The position numbers and the translations under genes were made by a program. From Deltaproteobacteria bacterium (GTDB lineage: Bacteria; Desulfobacterota; Binatia; UTPRO1), in the NCBI GenBank assembly GCA_020852955.1, contig JADYZW010000028.1, positions 1-50,631 on the forward strand: 50,631 nucleotides of DNA. Reading direction: 5' to 3'. The notes below the pieces were generated by a model, which made no database searches, was not told the DNA's origin, and saw only the letters and a program-made list of their open reading frames with translations. Positions 18,461 to 26,645 of the stretch are shown piece by piece. Position 1 is the stretch's first letter, and every line of letters starts with the position of its first letter.

Positions 18461-18476
18461 TGGCACGGGGGGTGCT
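18461..18476 (+). promoter_or_regulatory. Sigma-54 (-24/-12) promoter of the polysaccharide operon
   Basis: TGGCAC (18461-18466), five bases, then GTGCT (18472-18476) matches the consensus TGGCAC-N5-TTGCW at all but one position. The invariant GG and GC pairs are spaced 12 bases apart. Transcription would start near 18487, 30 bases before the small gene at 18517. A sigma-54 activator gene ends 386 bases upstream, which supports the call. Confidence 0.72.
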
Positions 18477-18516
18477 CTTTCGCCGCCGGATACGCAGCGC
18501 GAGCCCGGAGAGCGAC

Positions 18517-18717
18517 ATGGCGCAGGAGACCGTCGAACGATTGTTGGGGCGCATCCTCACCGATGCGGAGTTCCGCCAGCGTCTTTTCCGGCGCGCGGAA
18601 GAGCATCTCGGGCAATTCGACCTCCTGGCGCACGAGCGCGAGAGCCTGTGCGGCCTCGATCTAGAGGCGGTGGAGCATCTCTCGGGCCGCCTGGATCCGC
18701 GCATCGTGCGCGGCTGA
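18517..18717 (+). CDS. Small NHLP/Os1348-like peptide (RiPP-leader-like)
   Basis: A 66-residue protein, first in the sigma-54-driven operon, with GGAGAG upstream of ATG 18517. It begins MAQETVERLLGRILTDAEFR and ends LDLEAVEHLSGRLDPRIVRG. This ETVERxLGRLxTDxxFRxRF ... LxxLDxEAxxxLxxRLDxRI pattern is the one I associate with the Os1348/Franean1_4349 group of nitrile-hydratase-leader-like (NHLP) putative peptides, which fold like the small LigA-type helical domain. There is no cysteine- or Ser/Thr-rich core, and no modification enzyme is next to it. It may therefore be a regulatory or structural mini-protein rather than a RiPP precursor. It lies 11 bases upstream of the Wza-like gene. Confidence 0.72.
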   Translation: MAQETVERLLGRILTDAEFRQRLFRRAEEHLGQFDLLAHERESLCGLDLEAVEHLSGRLDPRIVRG

Positions 18718-18728
18718 GGAGATCACCG

Positions 18729-19874
18729 ATGAACATCGTCATCGCACTTGGCCGCAGCGTCGGCGTCGCGCTCGCGCTCGCCGCGATCTCGGCGTGCGCG
18801 TCGGCGGGACACGGCGCGGGCGCCCACGGCGCGTCGGTCCAGCCGGCGCGCGGCAACGACGCCGCCGTGGCGGCCGCCGATCAGGCGGGCGCGCGGCGCA
18901 ATCGCCTGCGCCTGGTGGCGTTGCAGGCGCAGCGCCAGAGCGACGCCGGCGGCGTCGACTACCGGGTGGGACCCGGCGACGTGCTCGCGATCAAGGCCTA
19001 CGATCTGGAGGAGCTCGACCGGCGCGTGCGCGTCGACGGCGCGGGCAACGTGGTGCTGCCGCTGCTCGAGACCGTCCCGGTCGCCGGGAAGACGATCGCG
19101 GAGGTCGAGCACGACCTCACGGCCCGCCTCGGCGCCTTCATGTACAGCCCGAAGGTGACGGCGTTCATCGAGGAGTATCGCAGCCAGCAGGTCGCCGTGG
19201 TGGGCGCCGTGGAGCGTCCGGGCCTGGTTGCGCAGACCAACCAGACCGCCACCGTGCTCGACGTGATCGCGTCGGCGGGCGGCAAGACGGCCGACGCGAC
19301 CAACCGGATCTACCTGATTCCGGCGGAGACCCGCGGCGGCGCGGCGGCGCCCTCGGCGCACGCGATCGCGGCGGCGTCGTCGGAGTGCGGGGACGCCGGC
19401 GGCGGCGCGCCATGTCCGCCGCCCGCCGGCCTCGGCGGCGATCCGATCGCGTTCGACGCCAACGAGATGGACCAGATGGCGCAAGCGACCTTTCTCAGCC
19501 TGCCGGTCCGGGGCGGCGACGTGGTGATCGTTCCCGGCAACGGGCATTTCGTCGTCGAGGGGTGGGTGGAGAAGCCGGGCACCTACCCGATGAAGGCCGG
19601 GCTCACCCTGCGCGGCGCCATCGCGACCGCCGGCGGGCTGTCCTTCCCCGCCGAGCCGAGCGACGTGCGCGTCTTCCGACGCGCGCCCAACGGCGCGGCG
19701 GAGACGCTGCGGGCGAATCTCAACGACATCGCCGCGCAGCGCGCGCCCGACCTGTTCCTCCACGAGGGCGACGTCATCGAGGTGTCGTCGTCCAAGGTGC
19801 GGCTCGTTTCCTGGGGCGCGTACAAGGTCATCACCGACATCGTGCGGGCCAGCGCGCGCATCCCAATCTACTGA
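18729..19874 (+). CDS. Wza-type polysaccharide export lipoprotein
   Basis: A 381-residue outer-membrane polysaccharide export protein. ATG 18729 follows GAGGAG. The N-terminus is a lipoprotein signal ending in the lipobox-like LAAISAC, with Cys23 as the lipidation site. The Poly_export domain begins VDYRVGPGDVLAIKAYDLEE, followed by DGAGNVVLPLLETVPVAGKT. Two SLBB-type segments follow: QQVAVVGAVERPGLVAQ with TVLDVIASAGGKT, and HFVVEGWVEKPGTYPMKAGL with TLRGAIATAGGLS. Between them is an insert of about 60 residues with two cysteines (SSECGDAGGGAPCPPP) that is not usual in Wza. It should form the outer-membrane channel for the polymer made by the downstream genes and contact the Wzc-like protein. 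Confidence 0.92.
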   Translation: MNIVIALGRSVGVALALAAISACASAGHGAGAHGASVQPARGNDAAVAAADQAGARRNRLRLVALQAQRQSDAGGVDYRVGPGDVLAIKAYDLEELDRRVRVDGAGNVVLPLLETVPVAGKTIAEVEHDLTARLGAFMYSPKVTAFIEEYRSQQVAVVGAVERPGLVAQTNQTATVLDVIASAGGKTADATNRIYLIPAETRGGAAAPSAHAIAAASSECGDAGGGAPCPPPAGLGGDPIAFDANEMDQMAQATFLSLPVRGGDVVIVPGNGHFVVEGWVEKPGTYPMKAGLTLRGAIATAGGLSFPAEPSDVRVFRRAPNGAAETLRANLNDIAAQRAPDLFLHEGDVIEVSSSKVRLVSWGAYKVITDIVRASARIPIY

Positions 19875-19886
19875 AGGGGCACCAGC

Positions 19887-22292
19887 ATGCACGAGGCAGA
19901 GCCACAGATCGTTCCGTATGCGCTCCGGCGCGACCTCGACGCGCCGCGCCCGCTCGCCGCGCCGCCGCCGCCGCTCCTGGAGGGCGGCATGCTGCACGAC
20001 GTGCGGGGCGTGCTGCTCCGGCAGTGGCGCATCCTCGCCGCCACGCTCGCCGTCATCGTCGGTCTGACGGCGGCCTATTGCTGGATCGCGACGCCGTACT
20101 ATCGGGCACGCGCCACCGTGCTCATCGATCCGCGTGCGCCGCAGGTGCTCAACGGCCAGCGCTTCGGCGAGGTGCAGGATCCGTTCACGAGCGCCAAGTA
20201 CGACTATTACCAGACGCAGTTCCAGCTCCTGCGCAGCCGGAGCCTCATCCAGCGCGTCGTCGACGAGCTGCAGCTGTCCGCGGATCCCCGGTTCCAGACG
20301 ATGGCCGAAGATCAGAAGCCCGTCGGCCGGCCGGCGCCGTCGGTGATGCGGACCTACCTCGACGGCCTCGAGATCCTCCCGATCCGCGGCACGCGCCTGG
20401 TCGCGGTCGAGTTCGAGGCGCCGGATCCGGATCTGGCGGCGGAGATCGCCAACGCGCACGCGCACGCCTTCGTGCGCGGCGGGCTCGAGCGCCTGTACGG
20501 CGCGATCGAGCAGGTCCGCGGCTTCCTGCAGACGAAGCTCGAAGAGCTGCAGGCGCGCGTGCACCACGCGGAGGAGCGCGTCCTCGAGTACCAGGCCGCG
20601 CATCGCATGCTGCCGCTCGATCTCACCAAGGACGTGGGCAGCGAGCGGCTCGCGGACCTCAGCCGGCGCCTGACCGCCGCCGAGACCGACCGCATCACGA
20701 TCGAGGCGCAGTACCGGTTGATCCGCGAGGAGAACGGCGCGTACTACGACGGCCTTCCGGCGGTCCTGAGCAACGGGCTGATCCAGAAGCTGCGCGAGGA
20801 CTTCAACGCCCTCGAGGTGGAGTACGCGCTGCTCGCCGGGAAGTTCCGTCCGACCTATCCGCGCCTGCGCCAGGTCGGCGAGCAGCTCGCCCACGCGCGG
20901 GGCCTCCTCCAGAAGGAGATCGCGAAGGTCGTCAAGGGCATCGAGGCCGAGTACCTCGCCGCGCAACGGACCGTCGAGGAGCTCCGCGGGGAGATCGAAG
21001 GGCAGCGCACGTCGCTGCTGCAGCGCAAGGACGCCGAGGGCGAGCTGCTGATGCTGACGCGCGAGGTCGAGACCACGCGGGCGCTGCACGACAATCTGCT
21101 GGCGCGCGTCAAGGATCTCGACGTCGCCGCCGGCTCCGACACGTCGAACATCAGCGTCGCGGAGCCGGCCTCGCCGAAGCTCTGGCCGAGCTCGCCGGAC
21201 CGGCTCTTCCTGCTCGGTCTGAGCGTCGCGGTCGGGCTGCTGCTCGGCGCCGGGCTCGCCCTGCTGCGCGACTCCTTCGATCGCTCCATCCGGGACGTGA
21301 ACGACCTGCGGCGGGTGACGGGACTCCCGACCTTGGCCGTCGTCCCGGACTTCCATCCGGGGCTCTCGGAGTCGCCGCAGCTGTGGCTGCAGCAGCACAC
21401 CGCCCGGCTGCGCGAGATCGCCGCCAGCGTGCTGGGTCGCGGCAGCGTGACGGACGAGCACGACGGCGCGAACGGCCACGGCCACGCGAACGGGAACGGA
21501 AACGGAAACGGGAACGGCCACGGGCCCGGCGGCACGTCGCTTCCCGTGGTCGAGGTGACGGGCGCGCCGCAGCTCGTGCTCGGCAACGGCCGCGTCTGGC
21601 ACTCGGCCGAGGCCTATCGGACGCTGCGCACCTCGCTGCTCCTGCATCCCGGAGGGGCCATCCCGCGGGTGATCCTGGTGACGAGCGCGATCGGCACCGA
21701 GGGCAAGACGACGACCGCGGTGAACACCGCGGCCGCGCTCGCGACCTGCGGCGTGCGCGTGCTGCTCGTCGACGGGGATCTGCGCCTGCCGCGCTGCCAC
21801 GAGAGCCTCGGAATTCCGCTCGAGCCGGGTCTCAGCGAGTATCTTTCCTGGCGGATCGCCGAGGCGCCGATCGTGCCGACCCGGGTCGAGCACCTGTCGT
21901 TCCTGGCGGCGGGCGGCTTCGTCCCCGACGCGACCGAGCTGCTCGCGTCGTGGCGGATGTGGAAGCTGGTGGAGCGCGTCCGGGGCGAATACGACTTCGT
22001 CATCATCGACTCGCCGCCGCTGCTCGCGGTGAGTGACGGCGTCCTGCTGGCGAACCTCGCCGACGGCGTCATCCTCGTCGCCGACCGCGCGCGCAGCCGG
22101 CGCGACCAGGTGCGGGCGGCGATGCAGCGCCTTTCGCAGACCGGCGTCGCGCCGCTCGGCGCGGTGCTGAACCGCGGCGAGATGGAGTTCAGCTACTACC
22201 GGTACGCGCGGCCGTCGCGCGGCGCCGTGCCGGCGGGCGAGACTGGCGGCCCCGCCGAGGGCGGCGGTCCTGCGGTCGCGTCTCCGGAGTGA
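19887..22292 (+). CDS. wzc: Wzc-type chain-length regulator and tyrosine autokinase
   Basis: An 801-residue inner-membrane protein combining a Wzz co-polymerase with a BY-kinase. The Wzz part has a first transmembrane helix near residues 48-70 (ILAATLAVIVGLTAAYCWIA), a long periplasmic coiled-coil region (about 185-400) and the second helix after a Pro-rich PASPKLWPSSPDR. The cytoplasmic kinase has Walker A SAIGTEGKTTTAVN (about 598-611), Walker A' LLVDGDLRLPRCHE and Walker B FVIIDSPPLLA. The C-terminal tyrosine cluster FSYYRYARP is small. An Asn/Gly/His linker (21468-21530) separates the halves. It controls chain length and export with the Wza-like lipoprotein. GTGA overlap couples it to the glycosyltransferase gene. 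Confidence 0.94.
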   Translation: MHEAEPQIVPYALRRDLDAPRPLAAPPPPLLEGGMLHDVRGVLLRQWRILAATLAVIVGLTAAYCWIATPYYRARATVLIDPRAPQVLNGQRFGEVQDPFTSAKYDYYQTQFQLLRSRSLIQRVVDELQLSADPRFQTMAEDQKPVGRPAPSVMRTYLDGLEILPIRGTRLVAVEFEAPDPDLAAEIANAHAHAFVRGGLERLYGAIEQVRGFLQTKLEELQARVHHAEERVLEYQAAHRMLPLDLTKDVGSERLADLSRRLTAAETDRITIEAQYRLIREENGAYYDGLPAVLSNGLIQKLREDFNALEVEYALLAGKFRPTYPRLRQVGEQLAHARGLLQKEIAKVVKGIEAEYLAAQRTVEELRGEIEGQRTSLLQRKDAEGELLMLTREVETTRALHDNLLARVKDLDVAAGSDTSNISVAEPASPKLWPSSPDRLFLLGLSVAVGLLLGAGLALLRDSFDRSIRDVNDLRRVTGLPTLAVVPDFHPGLSESPQLWLQQHTARLREIAASVLGRGSVTDEHDGANGHGHANGNGNGNGNGHGPGGTSLPVVEVTGAPQLVLGNGRVWHSAEAYRTLRTSLLLHPGGAIPRVILVTSAIGTEGKTTTAVNTAAALATCGVRVLLVDGDLRLPRCHESLGIPLEPGLSEYLSWRIAEAPIVPTRVEHLSFLAAGGFVPDATELLASWRMWKLVERVRGEYDFVIIDSPPLLAVSDGVLLANLADGVILVADRARSRRDQVRAAMQRLSQTGVAPLGAVLNRGEMEFSYYRYARPSRGAVPAGETGGPAEGGGPAVASPE
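21468..21530 (+). repeat. Microsatellite-like tract coding for an Asn/Gly/His linker
   Basis: Short imperfect repeats of AACGG/GAAACG-type words encode a GHGHANGNGNGNG-like linker between the Wzz and kinase halves of the Wzc-type protein. Units are 6 bases, so slippage would keep frame. A/T content is above its surroundings. Confidence 0.7.
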
Positions 22293-23509
22293 GCGCTCGT
22301 ATGCCGTCCCTCCGCGTCCTCGACATCGTCAACACGGATCACGCCGCGCTCAACTTCCTGGTGGATCGCGTCGGCTGGATCAACCGCGAAAGCGAGTTCC
22401 GGAACGACGTCGTGTGCAGTGTGGGGCCGCATCTCGAGCAGCTGCGCTTTCCGGACGCGGAGGTGACCGCGATGCCCATTCCGCGCGGGATGGATCCGGT
22501 GGGGATCGCGGCGCTCTTCGCGCGGATCCTCCGCCACCTGCGCGGCCGCGACTACACGATCGTCCACACGCACAACTCGATCACGGGAGCGGTCGGCCGG
22601 GTCGCGGCCCGGCTGGCGGGGGTGCCGGTCGTGATCCACACGACGCACGGGTTCCATTTCCACGAAGGGATGGGCGCGCTGCGCCGCCGGCCGTTCGTGG
22701 CGGCGGAGCGCTGGCTCGCCCGCCGCTGCGACCTGCTGCTGTGCCAGAGCCGCGAGGAGATCGAGGTGGCGCGCGCGATCGGGCTGCGCCCCCGCCACGG
22801 CATCCACTACGTCGGCAACGGGATCAATCTCGAGCGCTTCGCGCCCCGGTCCGGCCCGCCTGCGAACCCGCGACTGGTCCTGCTCTGCGTCGGCCGCATC
22901 GAACCGGTGAAGAACCACCCGATGCTGTTCGAGGCCTTGGCGACGCTGCGAAGGACGCACGACGTGGTGCTGCGCCTGGTCGGGGACGGGCCGCTCGAGG
23001 GGCAGTACCGCGACGACCTGGCGCGCGCCGGGCTCGCGGACGCGGTGGAGTTCCTCGGCTACCGCTACGACGTGGCCGAGCTGACGGCCGGCGCCGACGT
23101 GGTCGTGCTGACCTCGGTGAAAGAGGGCATTCCGCGCGCCCTCATGCAGGCGGCGGCCGTGGGCGTCCCCGCGGTGGCCACCGACGTGAAGGGCAGCCGC
23201 GAGGTGGTCGTCGACGGGGTGACGGGCTACCTGGTGCCGCTCGGCGACGCCGCGCGGCTGGCCGGGCGCCTCGACGCGCTGCTTGCCGCTCCCGCGCTGC
23301 GCGCCCAGATGGGCTTGCGGGCCGCTGCGCACGCCCGCGAACACTTCGACGAACGGCGCGTCACGCGCCGGCTGGTGCAGATCTATCGCCGCGCCCTCCA
23401 GGTGAAGGGTCTGGCGACGGTGCGGGGCGCGCGCGGCGCGGAGGCCGACGCGGTCGAGCCGCCGCTCGCGATGGAGCCGCCGCTCGTGGCGCAGCGAGGG
23501 CGGCGGTGA
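22289..23509 (+). CDS. Glycosyltransferase family 4
   Basis: A 406-residue GT-B glycosyltransferase starting at GTG 22289 in a 4-base overlap; ATG 22301 is an alternative start. The N-terminal half has TIVHTHNSITGAVGRVAARLAG and HTTHGFHFHEG. The C-terminal half has the nucleotide-sugar site LLCVGRIEPVKNHPMLFEAL, LVGDGPLEGQYRDDL and VVLTSVKEGIPRALMQAAAV. The family's EX7E pattern is E-X7-Q here: the second acidic residue is replaced by glutamine. The last 30 residues are an acidic/Arg-rich tail. It probably adds a sugar to the lipid-linked repeat unit on the cytoplasmic side of the membrane; donor and acceptor are unknown. It is coupled by a 4-base overlap to the ligase/polymerase gene. Confidence 0.92.
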   Translation: MSARMPSLRVLDIVNTDHAALNFLVDRVGWINRESEFRNDVVCSVGPHLEQLRFPDAEVTAMPIPRGMDPVGIAALFARILRHLRGRDYTIVHTHNSITGAVGRVAARLAGVPVVIHTTHGFHFHEGMGALRRRPFVAAERWLARRCDLLLCQSREEIEVARAIGLRPRHGIHYVGNGINLERFAPRSGPPANPRLVLLCVGRIEPVKNHPMLFEALATLRRTHDVVLRLVGDGPLEGQYRDDLARAGLADAVEFLGYRYDVAELTAGADVVVLTSVKEGIPRALMQAAAVGVPAVATDVKGSREVVVDGVTGYLVPLGDAARLAGRLDALLAAPALRAQMGLRAAAHAREHFDERRVTRRLVQIYRRALQVKGLATVRGARGAEADAVEPPLAMEPPLVAQRGRR

Positions 23510-24750
23510 GCGTCGGGACGCAGGCGGCCGGGGCGCGCGGCGACGTCGTCGTCGGGGTCATGGCGCTGGCGACGCCGCTCGTGGCCGTGCAGGGCCCGGC
23601 CCACACCACGGTGCTCGACGTCGTGAACGCGGTCTTCCTGCTGGTCTACTGGGCGCGCGTCCTGACCCGGGCCGAGCCGATCGCGTTGCCCCTGCGCGCC
23701 GCCATGTGGCTGCTGCTGGTCGGCAGCCTCGGCGGCATGATCTCGGCGGCGAACCGTTCGGCCGCGGTGCTCACGCTGACGCAGGACCTGTACCTCTACG
23801 CCTGGTTCGTCACCCTGGCGGACTTTCTTGCCCGCCATTGCCGGCCGCGGCGCGCGATCGTCGCCTGGGTGACGGTCGCCTGCGCCGTCGCGCTCCTCGC
23901 CGCGCTCGACGCCCATCTCGGGCTCTTCGGCGGCCACTTCGCCGGTGACGTGCGCGCCACGGGAACCTTCGAGAACCCGAACATGTTCGGGGACTACCTG
24001 ATGGTCTCGTTCTTCTTCGCGTGGGCGGTGGCGGCGGCCGGCGCGCGGGTCTGCTACGGCGCGATGGCGGTGCTGGTGGTCGGCGTCGTCGCGACCGCGT
24101 CCAACGGCGCGCTGCTCGGGTTGCTGGTCGGCGCCGCCGCGACCCTGCTCGCCCTGCCGACGGCGCAGCCGCACCGCCGCGTCGGCGCCGTGCTCTTCGC
24201 GCTCGCCTGCGCGGTCGCGCTCTTCGCGGTCTCGTTCGAGCGGGTGCAGGAGGAGTCGCTCGGGATGTTCGCGGCGCCGCGCGGCGCCATCGGAGGCGGC
24301 GCCGTGAAGGGGTACGGCGAGCGCCGCGAAGTGTGGGCGGGCCTGCTCGCGACGGTGCGCGAGACGCCGACCGGGGTCGGCCCCGGGAACTTCCGGACCT
24401 ACACCGTCGCGGGCGATCACTCCGCCCACAACGAGTATCTCGGCATGCTCGCCGAGCGCGGGCCGCTCGGGCTGCTGGCGTGGCTCGGAGTGCTCTGCGG
24501 GGCCGTCCGCGAGGTCGTCCGCATCCGCGCCGCCCGCGGTCGGGGCTACGAGCCGGTCGCGTGGGCGGCGCTGCTTGGACTCGTCGCGGCGCTCGCGGCG
24601 CACGCCGCCGTCGTCGAGATGTTCCATTTCCGCCACGTCTGGTTCGCGCTCGCGGTGCTGGTCGCGGTGCGTGCGCAGGCGCCCGAGGCCCCGTCCGCCC
24701 TCGGCGAGCGCGTGTTTGCGCCGCGGGTGTTCGCCGAGGTGGCGTCGTGA
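23506..24750 (+). CDS. O-antigen ligase/Wzy-type polymerase membrane protein
   Basis: A 414-residue multispanning membrane protein from GTG 23506 (GTGA overlap). It has about ten hydrophobic helices and a large periplasmic loop after helix seven or so. Family signs are ATGTFENPNMFGDYLMVSFF in the middle, an arginine-bearing loop (YGERREVWAGLLATVRETP), GVGPGNFRTY, and HNEYLGMLAERGPLGLLAWL, the conserved Wzy_C/WaaL stretch with histidine and glutamate. The protein either polymerises repeat units or ligates them to an acceptor; the two cannot be separated by sequence alone. As the only such gene beside a flippase and a Wzc, it is probably the Wzy polymerase. Confidence 0.88.
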   Translation: MSVGTQAAGARGDVVVGVMALATPLVAVQGPAHTTVLDVVNAVFLLVYWARVLTRAEPIALPLRAAMWLLLVGSLGGMISAANRSAAVLTLTQDLYLYAWFVTLADFLARHCRPRRAIVAWVTVACAVALLAALDAHLGLFGGHFAGDVRATGTFENPNMFGDYLMVSFFFAWAVAAAGARVCYGAMAVLVVGVVATASNGALLGLLVGAAATLLALPTAQPHRRVGAVLFALACAVALFAVSFERVQEESLGMFAAPRGAIGGGAVKGYGERREVWAGLLATVRETPTGVGPGNFRTYTVAGDHSAHNEYLGMLAERGPLGLLAWLGVLCGAVREVVRIRAARGRGYEPVAWAALLGLVAALAAHAAVVEMFHFRHVWFALAVLVAVRAQAPEAPSALGERVFAPRVFAEVAS

Positions 24751-26645
24751 CGCCGCTCGTGGCGGCGGCGGCACTCGGCTTCGCCCTCACGGTCGTCCTG
24801 ACGCCGCTGGTGCGGCGGCTCGCGACCGTCTGCGGCGTCACCGATCAGCCGGGGGCGCGGCGCGTCCATCTGCGGCCGATCGCGCGCGCCGGCGGCGCCG
24901 CCATCGCGATCGCGACGGGCGCGGCGCTCCTCGCGACCGGGAGCGTACCGGCGGCGCTCGGGCGCGGGGTGTGGGTGGCGGCGGCGCTCCTCCTCGTCGT
25001 CGGACTCCTCGACGACGTGCGCTCGCTGCCCGCCGGCCTCAAGCTGCTCGCCCAGATCGCGGCGGCGGCGCTCACGGTGCAGGCGGGACTGCGCTTCACC
25101 CTGTTCTCCTGGGCGGCCGGCGGCGGCGTCACGGGCTTCGACCCGGCGCTGCTCGATGCCGCGCTCACGATCGGGTGGATCGTCTTCGCGACCAACGCGC
25201 TGAACCTGAGCGACGGCCTCGACGGCCTGACCTCGGGACTCGGGGTGATCGCCCTCGGCTGGCTCGGGGCGACGGCGCTGCGCTTCGGGGACGTCGACGC
25301 GGCCGTCCTGCCGCTCGTCCTCGGCGCGGCGCTCCTTGGGTTCCTCGTCTACAACTACCACCCGGCCTCGATCTTCCTCGGCGACACGGGGAGCCTGCTG
25401 ATCGGATACGCGCTCGCCGTGCTGCCGCTCGCCGGCAAGCACCGTGACGTCATCGGCCCGCTCAGCGCCTTCCTGCTGATCGCGGTGCCGGCGACCGACA
25501 CGCTGCTCGCGATGGCGCGGCGCTTTCTCGCGCGCTGTCTTCCGGCGTGGGGGGACGGGGCGTTCCGGGCCGGAATCGTGGAAGGCCTCCGCAACACGGT
25601 GCGCCCCGATCGGCGCCACATCCACCACCGGTTGCTCGACCTCGGCTTCGGCCAGCGCCGGGCGGTGGCGTGGCTGCACGGCGGCGCGCTGGTGACCGGG
25701 GGCCTCGCCTTCGCGGCCGCCGACAACCCGGTCTGGCCGGCCGACGTGCTGGCGCTCGGGCTCGGCATCGTGGTGATCGCGCTCGTGCAGGCGCTCGGCA
25801 TCGACGAACTGCAGCCGGCGCGCAACGGGCTCATCCTGCCGGTGCTGAGCCGCCTGGCGCGCCGCCGCTGGCTGATCGTGGCGGCGGACGCGGCGCTGGT
25901 GCTGCTCGCGCAGGCCGCGGCGCTGGCGCTCGGCGGCCACCCCGCGCTCGGCAAGGCGTCGGCGGCGGCGAGCCTGACGGTGGTCGTGCTCGCGCACCTC
26001 GCGACCTTCCGCGCGCTCGGCGTGTACCGCACGGTGTGGTGGGCGAGCACGGGCGCGAACGACCTGGCGGTCCTGGCGCGCGCCAGCGCCGTGGCGAGCG
26101 GCGCGAGCTACGTGCTGCTGCGTCTCGTCGGCATCCCCGCGACCCCGGTGGCGGCGGTGGTGCGTTTTCTCTTCCTGCTGCCGGTGCTCGGGGCGCTGCG
26201 CTTCTCCCCCGCGCTCCTGGCCGACGCCGTGCGCCGCGCCGGCCGCGCCGAGCGCGCCGTGATCTGCGGCACGAGCGCCGAGGCGCAGCACGCGATCGCG
26301 CACCTGCGGCGCAACGGCATCGGCAACGTCGAGCCGGTCGGGTTCGTCGAGACGCTGCCGCGGCTGCAAGGCCGGCAGCTCGGCCGGCTCCCGGTGCTCG
26401 GGACGCTCGACGGCCTGTCGTCCATCCTGCGCGCGCAGGGCGTCGCGCACGTGGTGATCGCCGATCCCGAGCTGCGCGGCGAGGCGCTGCGCTGGGCGCG
26501 CGCGGTCTGCCGTCACTCGGGCGTCCGGCTGCACCGCTACATCGAGCGCCTGCTGCAGGAGACCGACGCCGCACCCGATCCGACGGGGCGGCGCGGTCCG
26601 CTGCCGGCCATGGCCGCGACGGGCACCGACGGACATTCGCGATGA
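24747..26645 (+). CDS. WecA/MraY-type phosphoglycosyl transferase fused to a CapD-like N-terminal domain
   Basis: A 632-residue fusion from GTG 24747. Residues 1 to about 330 are a polytopic MraY/WecA-type transferase that starts repeat-unit assembly on undecaprenyl phosphate. The motifs are LVVGLLDDVRSLPAGLK, FATNALNLSDGLDGLTSG, FLGDTGSLLIGYAL and the UDP-site RRHIHHRLLDLGF. From about 360 there are further membrane helices, then a Rossmann-like domain (about 500-620; AVICGTSAEAQHAIAHLRRN, VEPVGFVETLPR, GVAHVVIADPELRGE). This matches the N-terminal membrane and nucleotide-fold part of CapD/FlaA1 proteins, but the epimerase/dehydratase catalytic domain is absent. The second part is therefore probably regulatory or scaffolding. 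It is coupled on both sides by 4-base overlaps. Confidence 0.88.
   Translation: MTPLVAAAALGFALTVVLTPLVRRLATVCGVTDQPGARRVHLRPIARAGGAAIAIATGAALLATGSVPAALGRGVWVAAALLLVVGLLDDVRSLPAGLKLLAQIAAAALTVQAGLRFTLFSWAAGGGVTGFDPALLDAALTIGWIVFATNALNLSDGLDGLTSGLGVIALGWLGATALRFGDVDAAVLPLVLGAALLGFLVYNYHPASIFLGDTGSLLIGYALAVLPLAGKHRDVIGPLSAFLLIAVPATDTLLAMARRFLARCLPAWGDGAFRAGIVEGLRNTVRPDRRHIHHRLLDLGFGQRRAVAWLHGGALVTGGLAFAAADNPVWPADVLALGLGIVVIALVQALGIDELQPARNGLILPVLSRLARRRWLIVAADAALVLLAQAAALALGGHPALGKASAAASLTVVVLAHLATFRALGVYRTVWWASTGANDLAVLARASAVASGASYVLLRLVGIPATPVAAVVRFLFLLPVLGALRFSPALLADAVRRAGRAERAVICGTSAEAQHAIAHLRRNGIGNVEPVGFVETLPRLQGRQLGRLPVLGTLDGLSSILRAQGVAHVVIADPELRGEALRWARAVCRHSGVRLHRYIERLLQETDAAPDPTGRRGPLPAMAATGTDGHSR

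Larger units (their letters stand above)
18076..18516. other. Regulatory intergenic region before the polysaccharide operon
   Basis: A 441-base region with no supported gene. It holds inverted repeats at 18208-18223 and 18285-18316, several TTGCG-containing words (for example at 18170, 18182 and 18200) and the sigma-54 promoter at 18461-18476. Its length and content fit a promoter region with upstream activator sites. Confidence 0.6.

Noticed and set aside
18012..18466. Small frames in the region before the sigma-54 promoter
   Set aside because: They are Arg-rich, lack Shine-Dalgarno sites and overlap the inverted repeats and promoter.
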